64,000 nucleotides of DNA from Pseudomonadota bacterium (GCA_023393475.1 JAEWLC010000043.1:1-64000); one strand, 5' to 3'. Shown: positions 16,589-25,951, numbered from the stretch's first letter. Numbers and translations: made by a program. Notes: generated by a model not told the origin, from the sequence alone.

Positions 16589-17290
16589 ATGAGCAGGATC
16601 CCGCAGCACACCGAGCGCCACGCCATGGAGCGGATCGGCTGGTTGCGTGCCGCGGTGCTCGGGGCAAATGACGGGATCGTCTCGACGTCCAGCCTGATCG
16701 TCGGCATTGCCGCGGCGAGCGCGGACCACGCGACCATCCTGTCGGCAGGAGTCGCCGGGCTGGTGGCGGGCTCGCTGTCCATGGCCGCCGGCGAGTATGT
16801 CTCGGTGAGTTCGCAGGCGGACACCGAAAAGGCCGACCTCGAGCGCGAGCGCCGCGAACTGGTCGAGCAGCCCGAGTTCGAACTCGAGGAACTGACCGAC
16901 ATCTACGTCAATCGCGGCCTGCGTCCGGAACTCGCCAAGCAGGTCGCGACCGAACTCATGGCCGGCGATGCGCTTGCCGCCCACGCCCGGGACGAGCTGG
17001 GCATCGTCGGCCGCCTCGCCGCCAACCCGCTTCAGGCCGCAGTGACCTCGGCCATCACCTTCGCTGTGGGCGCCGCCGTGCCGCTGCTGACGGTGCTGCT
17101 GACGCCGCCTGCGGCATTGCTGCCGACCGCCATTGTCGTGACCATCCTGGCGCTCGCCGTGCTCGGCGCACTCGGCGGCTGGACCGGCGGCGCCGGCACG
17201 GTGCGGCCGGCGCTGCGGGTTGTCGTCTGGGGCGTTATCGCCATGGCCGTCACCTATGGCGTCGGCCTGCTGTTCGGCGCGGTGGTTTAG
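16589..17290 (+). CDS. VIT1/CCC1 family Fe2+/Mn2+ transporter
   Basis: This is a membrane protein of the VIT1/CCC1/nodulin-like family, which moves ferrous iron or manganese. The 233-residue protein has five membrane segments: two near the N-terminus (LGANDGIVSTSSLIVGIAAA and the SAGVAGLVAGSLSMAAGEYV region), a cytosolic metal-binding helical insert with many Glu residues (about 75-140), then three segments (about 145-230). GGAG is 8 bases before the ATG at 16589. The direction and metal are family inference. Confidence 0.9.
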   Translation: MSRIPQHTERHAMERIGWLRAAVLGANDGIVSTSSLIVGIAAASADHATILSAGVAGLVAGSLSMAAGEYVSVSSQADTEKADLERERRELVEQPEFELEELTDIYVNRGLRPELAKQVATELMAGDALAAHARDELGIVGRLAANPLQAAVTSAITFAVGAAVPLLTVLLTPPAALLPTAIVVTILALAVLGALGGWTGGAGTVRPALRVVVWGVIAMAVTYGVGLLFGAVV

Positions 17291-17323
17291 GAGTAGGGGC
17301 GAGGCCGGTGCGTAGGGCTCCCC

Positions 17324-17439
17324 CCTCATCCGCCCTCCGGGCACCTTCTCCCACAAGGGGAGAAGGGGGTGGCCGGCGCAGATATCTCAGTCGGGCCTTC
17401 TCCCTTGATGGGAGAAGGTGGCCGATAGGCCGGATGAGG
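17324..17439. repeat. Compound palindromic repeat (CCTCATCC / CCTTCTCCC family)
   Basis: Outer arms CCTCATCCG (17324-17332) and CGGATGAGG (17431-17439) enclose two hairpins of CCTTCTCCC / GGGAGAAGG type (17344-17366 and 17396-17418). This is a 116-base, roughly symmetric unit between the VIT1 gene and the end of glyS (convergent). Similar elements are frequent between Hyphomicrobiales genes. It may serve as a shared transcript end. Confidence 0.85.
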
Positions 17440-17459
17440 GTGGGGCAGCCCGCGGTAGT

Positions 17460-19571
17460 CTAGCCGGCGACCTTCGAGAAGTCGGCGACGAGCCGCATCG
17501 TGTCGCGGAGTTTTGCCAGCAGGTTGAGCCGGTTGGCGCGGACGGCCGGATCGGCGTCGTTGACCAGCACCGCCTCGAAGAAGGCGTCGACCGGCTTGCG
17601 CAAGGTCGCGAGGGCCGCGATGGCACCCTGGTAGTCGTTGGCCCCCACCTTGGCGGCGACGGCGGCATCGGCCTTCATGATCGCATCGGCCAGCGCCACC
17701 TCGGCATCGAGCTTCAGCTGATCCTCGACCACCGGCGCGTCGTATTTCCGCGCGTCCTTCTTTTCCTCGGCGGCGAGGATGTTGGCGGCGCGGCGATAGC
17801 CGGCGAGGAGGTTGATGCCATCCTCGGAGCCGAGGAGCTTCCCCAGCGCATCGACGCGGCGGGTGATTTCGAGGATGTCGTCGCTCTGCTCGCCGATGAC
17901 GGCGTCGACGAGATCATGCCGGGCGCCGGCATCGCGCAGCGATACCTTGAGCCGGTCGTGGAAGAAGCTGAGCAGATCGGTCTGCGACAGGTCCTCGGCG
18001 GTCTCGTCGAAGGTCTCGACTTCGATCTTCGAGCCCTGGCCGCGGCGGATCATGTAGCTGGCCTGGAACAGCGGCGTCAGCGGCAGCGACAGCGCGTTGT
18101 CGGTGACGATGCGGATGACGCCGAGCGCGGCGCGGCGCAGCGCGAACGGGTCGCGCGAGCCGGTCGGCTTTTCGTTGATGGCCCAGAAGCCGGTGAGGGT
18201 GTCGAGCTTGTCGGCGAGCGCCACGGCTATGGCGACCGGCTCGGCGGGCACGAGGTCGGTGGGGCCCAGCGGCTTGTAGTGATCGGCAATGGCGTTGGCG
18301 ACTGCGGTCGGCTCGCCCTGGGCCAGCGCATAGTAGCGGCCCATCAGGCCCTGCAGTTCGGGGAATTCGCCAACCATGCCGGTGGTGAGGTCGGCCTTGG
18401 CCAGCATCGCGGCGCGCTTGGCCTGTTCGGCATTGGCGCCGACCTTGGGGGCGATCTCGGCCGCGAGCTTCACCAGCCGTTCGACGCGCTGGAACTGCGT
18501 GCCGAGCTTGGCGTGGAACACGCTCTCCGCGAGCTTGGGCAGCCCGTGCTCGAGCGGCAGCGCGAGGTCGGTTTGGTAGAAGAAGCGGGCGTCGCTGAGG
18601 CGGGCGCGGATGACGCGCTCGTTGCCGGCGACGATGGTCTTGCCGCCGTCCTCGGCCACCTGGTTCGAGGTGATGATGAAGAAGGGCGCGAGCTTGCCCG
18701 AGCTGTCACGCAGGCAGAAGCATTTCTGGTTGGCGCGGATCGTCGCAATGATCACTTCCTCGGGCACTTCGAGGAAGGCGGGATCGAACGAGCCGAGCAT
18801 CACCACCGGCCATTCGACGAGGCCGGCGACCTCCTCGAGCAGACCTTCGTCATGGATCACGGTGAGGCCCTGGGCGAAGGCGAGCTGGTCGGCATCGGCC
18901 CTGATGATTTCCTTGCGGCGGTCGATGTCGAGCACGACCTTGGCCTTCTCCAGCGCCTGCACGTAGTCGTCGAAGCGCTTCACCCGGATGGCGTCGGGCG
19001 CCAGGAAGCGATGGCCGTAGGTGGTCTGCCCGCTCGCGATCGTGTTCGACTTGAACGGCACGACGACCGGCTCGTCGTTGTCGGTGCCGAAGGTGGCGGT
19101 GATGGCGCGCAGCGGCCGCACCCAGGTGAGCCCGCCATTGCCCCACTGCATGGATTTCGGCCAGTCGAAGCCGGTGATCACCTTGGGCAGGAGGCCAGAG
19201 AGGATGTCGGTCGCCTCGGCGCCCTTCTTCTCGATATGCGCGACGTAGAACTCGCCCTTCTTGGGATCGCTCTCGACCTTCGCCTGCTCGATCGAAGTCA
19301 GCCCGGCGGACTTGAGGAAGCCATCGATCGCCTGCTGCGGCGAGCCGACGCGCGGGCCCTTCTTTTCCTCGCGGGTGTCGGGCGAGCGGGCGGGCAGGCC
19401 GGTGACCGTGAGTGCAAGACGCCGCGGCGTCACGAAGGCCTTGGCGCTCTCGTACACGAGGCCCGCATCGACCAGGGCATTGGTCACGGCCTTCTTCAGG
19501 TCCTCGGCCGCCTTGCGCTGCATGCGCGCGGGGATTTCTTCCGAGAACAGTTCGACGAGGAGTTCAGGCAT
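17460..19571 (-). CDS. glyS: Glycyl-tRNA synthetase beta subunit
   Basis: This is the beta chain of the bacterial heterotetrameric GlyRS, which contributes tRNA binding. The 703-residue protein begins with the family signature MPELLVELFSEEIPARMQ and ends with a C-terminal helical anticodon-binding-like domain (ALATLRKPVDAFFEAVLVND). A further 5 codons upstream would start with TTG; the ATG at 19571 fits the family better. The partner gene glyQ is at 41119-42042 on the other strand, 22 kb away, which is unusual because glyQ and glyS are normally adjacent or nearly so. Confidence 0.96.
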   Translation of the reverse strand: MPELLVELFSEEIPARMQRKAAEDLKKAVTNALVDAGLVYESAKAFVTPRRLALTVTGLPARSPDTREEKKGPRVGSPQQAIDGFLKSAGLTSIEQAKVESDPKKGEFYVAHIEKKGAEATDILSGLLPKVITGFDWPKSMQWGNGGLTWVRPLRAITATFGTDNDEPVVVPFKSNTIASGQTTYGHRFLAPDAIRVKRFDDYVQALEKAKVVLDIDRRKEIIRADADQLAFAQGLTVIHDEGLLEEVAGLVEWPVVMLGSFDPAFLEVPEEVIIATIRANQKCFCLRDSSGKLAPFFIITSNQVAEDGGKTIVAGNERVIRARLSDARFFYQTDLALPLEHGLPKLAESVFHAKLGTQFQRVERLVKLAAEIAPKVGANAEQAKRAAMLAKADLTTGMVGEFPELQGLMGRYYALAQGEPTAVANAIADHYKPLGPTDLVPAEPVAIAVALADKLDTLTGFWAINEKPTGSRDPFALRRAALGVIRIVTDNALSLPLTPLFQASYMIRRGQGSKIEVETFDETAEDLSQTDLLSFFHDRLKVSLRDAGARHDLVDAVIGEQSDDILEITRRVDALGKLLGSEDGINLLAGYRRAANILAAEEKKDARKYDAPVVEDQLKLDAEVALADAIMKADAAVAAKVGANDYQGAIAALATLRKPVDAFFEAVLVNDADPAVRANRLNLLAKLRDTMRLVADFSKVAG

Positions 19572-19683
19572 CTCTGGCACCGGCAATTAAGGCCGGGGAG
19601 CGTTAGCAAGGGCGGGGGGGATTGTAAATTGCGGTGGCGGGTTGCGCCTCTCTAGCTCCACCCCGCGGGGGACAGACCGAACC

Positions 19684-21588
19684 CTACCACCCGCCTCCTC
19701 CGCCACCGCCTCCACCGCCGCCCGAACCGCCGCCGCCCCCGCCACCCGAGAAGCCGGAGCCGGAGGAACTCGAGGGCTGGGCGGCGATCATCGCCGCGCT
19801 CATGCCCGAGGCCACGGAGGAGACCGCGTTTGAGAAGCCGCCGCTGGAGCTCGACCAGTCGCGGCCGGAGTAGAAGCCCGGCGAGTAGCCGCCACGCGCG
19901 TCAGCCACGGCATTGCGGGAGAGTTCGCCCTCGAAATGCTGCGACCACGGCTTTTCGACCCCCAGTGCGATGGCATAGGGCAGAATGCGTTCGAAGCGCT
20001 CGACCGTCATCGGCGGCTCGCCCACGATGTTGAGCCGGTTCTTCTCGGCCGTATCCATGTACATCTTGAAGCCGTCGAGCTGGTCCATGACCTTGCGGCC
20101 CTGGATGGTCGGCGCACGCATCAGCACTGCGAAGATGACGTTGACGACGATGATCGACGCGGCGCCAATCAGCGGTAGGTCGAGCTGGATGTCGCTGAGC
20201 ACCGCCGCCGCTGCGCCGAACAGGTTGCTGCCGAAGATCACCACCCAGAAGCCGAGGATGATCTTGACGATGATCGAGCTCGACCAGATGCCGCGCAACA
20301 CCCCGGCCAGCACCCCGACGAAGATGGCGCCGACCGCTGCAAAGACCAGCGTGATCGGATCGATGAGGTCGAACACCACCATGCCGAGCAGCAGCAGCGC
20401 CGAGAAGGCGAAGCCGGCAACCACATAGGCAGTGTTGTTCTTGAAGTAGACCTGCCGGTTCTCGCTCTCGATGGCCGAGACGAACTGGCCGCGCGTCTCG
20501 TTGAGCTTCGGCCCGGTCGTGGTGTCGACCGTGACGCTGCGCCGCGACTTGAAGAAGCTGAACAGCACCCGCTCCGCCGCGCCGAGATCGTCGGGCGGCT
20601 CCTTGCCGGTGGCGGTGACCGTCAACACCTTGCCGGGGTTGTCGATCTTGACGAGTCCCTTTACCCCGAGATCGAAGATCGAGGCGGTGAAGGCGGTCCA
20701 GCCACCCTTGGCCCAGCCCATGCCGTCGACATATTCCGCCAGCGCTGGCGAAAAGCCCTTGGGCGGGTGGAAGAGGGGGATGATCGTGCCCTTCTTCGGA
20801 TCGCGGCCGACCGAGGTCCAGGCCCAGAAATTGTAGAGCAGCACCAGTGCCACGGCGAACAGCGGCGCGACGACGTCACGATGGTCGCTGAGCCAGTTGA
20901 GGAGGCCCGCGGTACCGGTGGGTTCGACGAGGATGCCCTTCTGGAACGAAGCCGCGACGCTCATGCCCTCGCCGGAACTGAGCGGGCGGTTGGCCCGGAA
21001 GATCGCGGTATTGTCGGAGGTGCGGGTGATCGTCACCGCTTGCTCGGTCGAGCCGGTGGGGCCGGTATAGCCGACCAGCCGGTCGATCACCGCGCCCGGG
21101 GGCAGGGTGATGGAGGCGACGGCGGCGTCGATGGGAAAATCCCAGTAGTTGCCGGTGGCGTTCCAGAACAGCTCGTCATGGTCCTCGAAGGTGCGGCCCA
21201 TGCGGCTCATCGAGTAGCGGATGGTGTAGCGGTGCTTGCCTGTGCTGAGCAGCACGTCGGCATCGCCGATGCGGATGCGCTTGAAGCCGGCGGCGAGGTT
21301 CTCGATCGTGAACGGCTCGGCACGCCCGTCGCGCTGGACGGAGGTGACGGTCAGGGTGGAGCGGAGACGCGACTTGTCCGGGTTGATCAGGATCAGCGGA
21401 ATGTCGCGGAAGATGCCGCGCCGGATGTCGTAGCCGTCGGCGTTGACCTCGATGGTCTCGATGACATCGACCGAGCCATCGGCGTTGAGGGTGATCGCCG
21501 AGGCAAAGGAAGTAATGGCTTCGCGGGCTGTGGCGGGAAGGGCAAATGCGAGCAGAATGAAGATGGCGGTGAGAAATGTGCGGACCAC
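19684..21588 (-). CDS. DUF2207 domain-containing membrane protein
   Basis: This is a membrane protein with an N-terminal signal peptide (VVRTFLTAIFILLAFALPAT), an extracytoplasmic DUF2207 domain (about 25-230), a membrane helix near residue 240, a cytosolic part, several further helices (about 400-520) and a C-terminal glycine-rich tail that ends in GGGW. This layout is diagnostic for the family; the function is unknown. Length is 634 residues from the GTG at 21588. A longer frame reads through an intergenic repeat and is rejected. LemA lies just upstream on the same strand, a frequent pairing. Confidence 0.88.
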   Translation of the reverse strand: MVRTFLTAIFILLAFALPATAREAITSFASAITLNADGSVDVIETIEVNADGYDIRRGIFRDIPLILINPDKSRLRSTLTVTSVQRDGRAEPFTIENLAAGFKRIRIGDADVLLSTGKHRYTIRYSMSRMGRTFEDHDELFWNATGNYWDFPIDAAVASITLPPGAVIDRLVGYTGPTGSTEQAVTITRTSDNTAIFRANRPLSSGEGMSVAASFQKGILVEPTGTAGLLNWLSDHRDVVAPLFAVALVLLYNFWAWTSVGRDPKKGTIIPLFHPPKGFSPALAEYVDGMGWAKGGWTAFTASIFDLGVKGLVKIDNPGKVLTVTATGKEPPDDLGAAERVLFSFFKSRRSVTVDTTTGPKLNETRGQFVSAIESENRQVYFKNNTAYVVAGFAFSALLLLGMVVFDLIDPITLVFAAVGAIFVGVLAGVLRGIWSSSIIVKIILGFWVVIFGSNLFGAAAAVLSDIQLDLPLIGAASIIVVNVIFAVLMRAPTIQGRKVMDQLDGFKMYMDTAEKNRLNIVGEPPMTVERFERILPYAIALGVEKPWSQHFEGELSRNAVADARGGYSPGFYSGRDWSSSSGGFSNAVSSVASGMSAAMIAAQPSSSSGSGFSGGGGGGGSGGGGGGGGGGGW

Positions 21589-21590
21589 CA

Positions 21591-21716
21591 CCCCCCACCC
21601 TGTCCCTCCCCCGCAAGGGGGGAGGTGACGTGCGCTCGCTGGCCATCGTCCCACTGGCGCCGATCGTCGTGTGAGGGTCTCCCTCCCCCTTGCGGGGAGG
21701 GGACAGGGGTGGGGGT
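21591..21716. repeat. Inverted pair of CCCACCCTGTCCCTCCCCC-type repeats
   Basis: Facing copies at 21591-21629 (CACCCTGTCCCTCCCCCGCA, then an AAGGGGGGAGG arm) and about 21680-21716 (CCTCCCCCTTGCGGGGAGG, then GGACAGGGGTGGGG) fold onto each other. The unit lies between lemA and the DUF2207 gene. A frame through it gives the peptide HPCPLPARGRE, a known artefact of such repeats. Confidence 0.82.
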
Positions 21717-21748
21717 ATCTTTGGAACACGATCCCTCCGCCGACAGAG

Positions 21749-22306
21749 CTAGAACTTCACCTGCGGCACGGCCCGCTCCGCCTCGTTCTCGAGCTCGAAA
21801 TACTCGGCTTTGTCGAACTTGAAGGCGTTGGCGACGACGTTGGAGGGGAAGCTCTCGACGGCGGTGTTCAGGTTGCGCACCGAGCCGTTGTAGTAGCGGC
21901 GGGCGAGCTGGATCTCGTCCTCGACGTTCTGCAGCGCGCCCTGGAATTCGAGGAAGGTCGTGTTGGCCTTGAGGTCCGGATAGGCCTCGGCAATGGCGAG
22001 GAGCTTGCCCAACGCGCCGGAGAGGGCGCCTTCCAGCGCGCTGCGCTCGGCCGGGCCGGCATTGGCACCTGCGGTGGCGGCGGCGCGCGCCTGGGTGACG
22101 GCTTCGAGCGTCTCGCGCTCGTGGCCCATATAGCCCTTCACCGTCTCCATCAGGTTGGGAATCATGTCGGTGCGGCGCTTCAGCTGCACGTCGATGCCCG
22201 ACCAGCCCTCTTCCTTGAGCTGCCGCTTACTGACGAGGTCGTTGTAGACGAAGATCGCGTAGCCGACGGCTGCGACGATGATGGCAAGAATAATCAGGCC
22301 GGTCAT
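21749..22306 (-). CDS. LemA family protein
   Basis: The 185-residue protein has one N-terminal membrane helix (GLIILAIIVAAVGYAIFVYN), then the LemA helical domain with YNDLVSKRQLKEEGWSGIDV and QLKRRTDMIPNLMETVKGYM, and the C-terminal VESFPSNVVANAFKF motif. LemA proteins are membrane-anchored helical bundles of unknown function. It is followed by the DUF2207 gene, a recurrent partner, which suggests a shared envelope process. Spacing includes an inverted repeat unit. Confidence 0.93.
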   Translation of the reverse strand: MTGLIILAIIVAAVGYAIFVYNDLVSKRQLKEEGWSGIDVQLKRRTDMIPNLMETVKGYMGHERETLEAVTQARAAATAGANAGPAERSALEGALSGALGKLLAIAEAYPDLKANTTFLEFQGALQNVEDEIQLARRYYNGSVRNLNTAVESFPSNVVANAFKFDKAEYFELENEAERAVPQVKF

Positions 22307-22483
22307 GGGGGCCCTCCGCTGCGCCGGGATGCCGCGAGAGTGTCACCGCGGCCAAGTCCCTTCAACTGAATTGGCGCCGGCTGAACAGGTAATGAACGAG
22401 TTTTTGCAGGGGCTTCCCGGACGTCGCTCACCAGGCGAATGAACCGGATTTCAGCAAATTACGCTGATTAACCGACAGTCAGT

Positions 22484-22678
22484 TTACTCGCTGCGGTCTT
22501 CGGTTTCGTCAGTGTCGAGCAGCGGGTCGCGCTTATGTTTCTGGCGACGGTTGTAAGCCTTTGGGTCGTCTTCCACTTTCGGCTGGAACTGCCCCGCCTG
22601 CAGCGATTTCGCCGCGAGGTTCCGCGGCGCCACCTGCTTGCGCGTCAGCTTGACGGTGATCTTCTCGTCCTTGGCCAT
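22484..22678 (-). CDS. Small basic hypothetical protein
   Basis: The 64-residue protein is highly charged (MAKDEKITVKLTRKQVAPRN at the start, then YNRRQKHKRDPLLDTDETED) and lacks a membrane segment. I do not recognise a named family. It starts 15 bases after the moaB stop on the same strand, so it is probably in the MFS-moaB transcription unit. The coding character is supported by frame, codon use and context only. Confidence 0.65.
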   Translation of the reverse strand: MAKDEKITVKLTRKQVAPRNLAAKSLQAGQFQPKVEDDPKAYNRRQKHKRDPLLDTDETEDRSE

Positions 22679-22693
22679 GAGGAAACCGCCGGC

Positions 22694-23230
22694 TCAGCGC
22701 TCGGCGAGGCGGGGCATCAGCTCGACGAAGTTGCAGGGCTTGTGCCGGTTGTCGAGCTGATAGCGGAGGATGCCTTCCCAGCCGTCGCGGCAGGCGCCGC
22801 GCGAGCCGGGGAGGCAGAAGACGAAGGTCTCGCCGATCAGCCCGCCCGTGGCGCGCGATTGCAGCGTCGAAGTGCCGACCGTGGTGGCGGAATATTGGTG
22901 GAACAGCACGGAGAACCCGTCGATCCGCTTCTGGAACAGCGGCTCGAGCGCCTCAGGTGTGACGTCGCGCCCGGTAAAGCCAGTGCCGCCGGTGGTGATG
23001 ATCGCGTCGACCTCGGGGTTCACCACCCACTCCATCACCTTGGCGCGGATCTTGTGGATGTCGTCGCGCACCACGGCGCGCTCGAAGCAGGCGTGCCCGT
23101 CGGCTTCCATCATCGACTTGAGCAACGCGCCGCCGGTGTCGGTTTCGAGCGTACGGGTGTCGGAGACGGCCAGTACCGCGATCGATAGCGGGGTGAAGGC
23201 TCGCGACTGGTCGAGCTCGCTCTTGAACAT
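22694..23230 (-). CDS. moaB: Molybdenum cofactor biosynthesis protein MoaB
   Basis: MoaB/MogA-fold proteins adenylylate molybdopterin or act near this step of molybdenum cofactor synthesis. The 178-residue protein carries the family motif TTGGTGFTGRDVTPEAL and LPGSRGACRDGWEGIL. The gene starts 3 bases after the stop of the MFS gene and is followed by a small basic protein, so they form one unit. No other moa gene is in the window. Confidence 0.93.
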   Translation of the reverse strand: MFKSELDQSRAFTPLSIAVLAVSDTRTLETDTGGALLKSMMEADGHACFERAVVRDDIHKIRAKVMEWVVNPEVDAIITTGGTGFTGRDVTPEALEPLFQKRIDGFSVLFHQYSATTVGTSTLQSRATGGLIGETFVFCLPGSRGACRDGWEGILRYQLDNRHKPCNFVELMPRLAER

Positions 23231-23233
23231 TGT

Positions 23234-24619
23234 CTACTCCGGCCTGGGCTTGTCCGACTTCTGGGATTCGCCGGGAGCATCGGGCTTGGGATGGTCCGGC
23301 GCAAGCACAACCGGTTCGATCGGATCGGGCACGATGATCTCAGCTTCGCCGGTCGGCGCTACCGTGGTCACCGGGCGTTCGGGCTTCTCGTCGATGCGCG
23401 GATCGAGCTCCACCGTGCCGGGCGACACGCCTTTCTCGGCGCTCATCGCGCGGAAGCGGACGCGGCCGGTGGCGGCGTCGCGGACCGGGCGGACCTTCAT
23501 GCGCATGAACGCCGTGACGGCGAGCGCGCCGTGGAAGGTCGCGGTGACGATGAACAGGCCTACCGGCGCGATGGCATTCATCACCCACGAGGCGACGATC
23601 GGGCCGATGGCGAGGCCGATGCCGAGGATCAGCAGCATGCCGCCGGCGACACGGCCGAACTCGCCTTCCTTGGCGAAGTCGTTCGCATGGGCCACGGCGA
23701 CGGCATAGAGCGGGTAGGCGCCAAGGCCGTAGAAGCCGAAGAGGATGAACATCAGCGGCCCGCTGCCGGGATTGATCAGCACGGTCACGAGGCCGATCAG
23801 CGCGGCAAAGCCGCTGAGGCCGACGATGACCAGCCGGCGGTCTATCTTGTCGCTCAACCGCCCGAACGGGGTCTGCGCGATGGCGCCGACGATGGCGGTG
23901 ACCGAGAACAGGTAGGCGATGGTCGAGGCGTCGAGCCCCTGGGCAAAGCCATAGACCGGCGCCAGCGTGCCGAACGTGCCGTTCGACATGCCGCAGGCAA
24001 ATGCGGCGATAACTGCCAGCGGCGACGTCTTGTAGAGCAGCACCACGTCGAGCCGCGCCGACGAGATCGGCCGCGGCTGGGGCGTCGAGGTCAGCGCCGA
24101 AGGCAGCAGCGCGCAGATGAAGGCGATGGCGCCGACGACGAAAGGGATATGCCCGTAGGTGCCGGTGACCGCCATGGCGAGCTGCCCCACCGTCGAAGCC
24201 GCCATGTTGATGGTCGAATAGACCGAAAAGATGGTGCCCCGGCTCTTGTTGTCCGCGACTTCGTTGAGCCAGCTTTCGACGATCATCGCCGCGCCGGCAA
24301 AGCAGAAGCCGGAGAAGGCGCGCAGGATGATCCAGCCGATATCCTGCACCCACAGCAGGTTAAGCAGGATCGTGACCGTGCCGATCGCCGCCATGATCGA
24401 ATAGGCGCGGATATGGCCGACGCGCTTCACCAGCAGCGGCACGGTGATCGAGCCGGCAACGAACCCGACTGACCAGCCGGTGCCGATAAGGCCCAGCGCC
24501 GTCAGCGAAAAGCCCTCCTCGGCACCACGCACCGAGAGCAGCAGGCCCTGCAGTCCGCCTCCGAACATCAAGAGGGCCGAACCTATGAACAGGGCGTAGA
24601 TCTTGAGGGCGGAGGACAT
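23234..24619 (-). CDS. MFS transporter
   Basis: This is a major facilitator superfamily permease of 461 residues from the ATG at 24619. About 12 membrane segments are visible between residues 1 and 390, with the loop 2-3 region (GSITVPLLVKRVGHIRAYS) and an internal GRLSDKIDRRLVI A-like motif between halves. The C-terminal 80 residues are hydrophilic, proline-rich and cytosolic, which is an extension over the usual 390-410 residues. The substrate is unknown. A longer frame with 26 extra codons is unlikely. The gene precedes moaB by 3 bases. Confidence 0.88.
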   Translation of the reverse strand: MSSALKIYALFIGSALLMFGGGLQGLLLSVRGAEEGFSLTALGLIGTGWSVGFVAGSITVPLLVKRVGHIRAYSIMAAIGTVTILLNLLWVQDIGWIILRAFSGFCFAGAAMIVESWLNEVADNKSRGTIFSVYSTINMAASTVGQLAMAVTGTYGHIPFVVGAIAFICALLPSALTSTPQPRPISSARLDVVLLYKTSPLAVIAAFACGMSNGTFGTLAPVYGFAQGLDASTIAYLFSVTAIVGAIAQTPFGRLSDKIDRRLVIVGLSGFAALIGLVTVLINPGSGPLMFILFGFYGLGAYPLYAVAVAHANDFAKEGEFGRVAGGMLLILGIGLAIGPIVASWVMNAIAPVGLFIVTATFHGALAVTAFMRMKVRPVRDAATGRVRFRAMSAEKGVSPGTVELDPRIDEKPERPVTTVAPTGEAEIIVPDPIEPVVLAPDHPKPDAPGESQKSDKPRPE

Positions 24620-24763
24620 GGCGCTTTCTGCGTTGGTGAGCCCAAGGCGCTTGCCTACGAAGTCGGACCAAATTCGGGCAACACAATCAAGCGCCAAGAT
24701 AAATCTTGGGTGGATAGTCTTAAGTAGGGGTCTAGAGACTGCAGCCGCGACGGGAACGACGTA

Positions 24764-25474
24764 CTACCTGCTCTCGGGATCTATCCGAACCTCGGGGGCA
24801 GGGGCAGGCGAGCCCGGCGTCGGACTAGGACCCGCGTTTGCACGTGCCGCACGTTCGAGTGCTTCGCGTGCGAGGCGGGCCACGTCCTCGTCTGAATGGT
24901 GGTTCATCACTTCGACGTACTGGACCCCAGCCCTGCGAAGTGCCTCCTTCTTGACGGCGTCGCGAGCCGCTGCGCTGCCTTGGTAGTGCCCCTCGCCCTG
25001 ATACTCGATTGCGACAAGCGGCAAGCCGTTCCAATCAATGACGATGACGTCTACGCGCTTGCTGTTGATGGCGCTGTGGGCGACGCGGTCCTTCGACTCG
25101 ATAACTTCTCCAAGAGCTGTCTGCGCGAAAACTCTCCTGCCTGCCGGATTCGACTTCAGGACCGTCTCCACAATACGAAAAACCCGGTACTCACCGGAGC
25201 GCATCACCTTCTTGGCCGTAAAGTCTGCGGCCATGACCGATCTCAACTGGTCAGACGGATCGGTTCGATCATGAAAGCGAACGAGCTTGGGCGTCGTCCG
25301 ATCGGGGCGCCAATTGCTTCGCTCACGCCGTTGCCACCGGCGTCCTCTCCAAGAGAGAAACGATATGGCGACAAGTAGAAGCACTACTCCCGCTGCTAAT
25401 GCCCCCTCCAGTTCAGCCTCCCGCCATGCGTCTATGCTCGCCGCGAACTTTACTATCCGACTAGTCCAAATCAA
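24764..25474 (-). CDS. DUF2726 domain-containing protein (nuclease-like fold)
   Basis: The 236-residue protein has one membrane helix (about residues 23-42: LEGALAAGVVLLLVAISFLS) followed by a DUF2726 domain, which is related to PD-(D/E)XK nucleases. Possible catalytic residues are the D in KRVDVIVIDW and E/Q in VAIEYQGEGHY; a lysine follows in DAVKKEALRRAG. The C-terminus is proline-rich. The function is unknown. It opens a stretch of less conserved content that includes a decayed LysR gene and an S8-type peptidase. Confidence 0.75.
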   Translation of the reverse strand: MIWTSRIVKFAASIDAWREAELEGALAAGVVLLLVAISFLSWRGRRWQRRERSNWRPDRTTPKLVRFHDRTDPSDQLRSVMAADFTAKKVMRSGEYRVFRIVETVLKSNPAGRRVFAQTALGEVIESKDRVAHSAINSKRVDVIVIDWNGLPLVAIEYQGEGHYQGSAAARDAVKKEALRRAGVQYVEVMNHHSDEDVARLAREALERAARANAGPSPTPGSPAPAPEVRIDPESR

Positions 25475-25951
25475 AACTGTTGCTCATCTACCCGCAAGTT
25501 TACGCGTCGCCCATCGAAGCGGCGACCTGATCGGCGATCGAGGCGACGCCATCATCCATGAGGGTAGTCCGCGAGGCGATGAGGGTGAGGCACGGTCACT
25601 GCGCGGGAGTGGGCGCAGGTGAGGTGCCGCGAGATCCCGGTTCATGGATACGAAGGCGCATGCCTCGACAGTAAGTCTGCCGCATCAGAAGACAATCTAG
25701 AAGCAAGGCAGGTTGTACCAAAGCGTACAGAAATAGTGAATTCATCTGGTGCAGTATAGATATGGCTCGCTTCGGTGATGTCGTGTACAAAATGTCCAGA
25801 CGATCAGCGGGTGCTCCTTGAATATTCAACGGTTCTCGGGGCGGCGAGGATAACCGCGAGCACTCCAGACGTGCACTTGGCCGGGTGACATCCCGGAGAA
25901 TAGCCGACAGCTGCAGAGCTGGGCGGCCCGCCATCGGTGTGAGGAGGCGTG
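25475..25951. other. Intergenic region with a LysR gene remnant
   Basis: This 477-base gap holds the decayed LysR tail at 25500-25643 (listed separately) and, on the right, the leader of the S8 peptidase gene with GAGGAGG at 25941-25947. The middle part (about 25650-25830) is relatively AT-rich compared with the surroundings and contains no supported gene. Confidence 0.6.
25500..25643 (-). pseudogene. Decayed C-terminal fragment of a LysR family regulator
   Basis: Read on the minus strand, this segment aligns without gaps to the C-terminus of the intact LysR protein at 28156-29094: LTLIASRTTLMDDGVA here against LNLVASHAALMDEGVA there, preceded by SPAPTPAQ-stop against SAPAPIPLPT. An in-frame TGA lies at 25598-25596. 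No N-terminal part is visible upstream, so only the tail remains. The similarity was found by eye; it is short but ungapped and in the same strand sense. Confidence 0.65.

Noticed and set aside
17418..19655. 745-codon plus-strand frame opposite glyS
   Set aside because: Antisense of a conserved aminoacyl-tRNA synthetase gene; the product is low-complexity and arises from third-position GC bias.
21589..21729. N-terminal extension of the DUF2207 protein (HPCPLPARGRE)
   Set aside because: It is translated from the inverted repeat; the signal peptide begins at the GTG around 21588.
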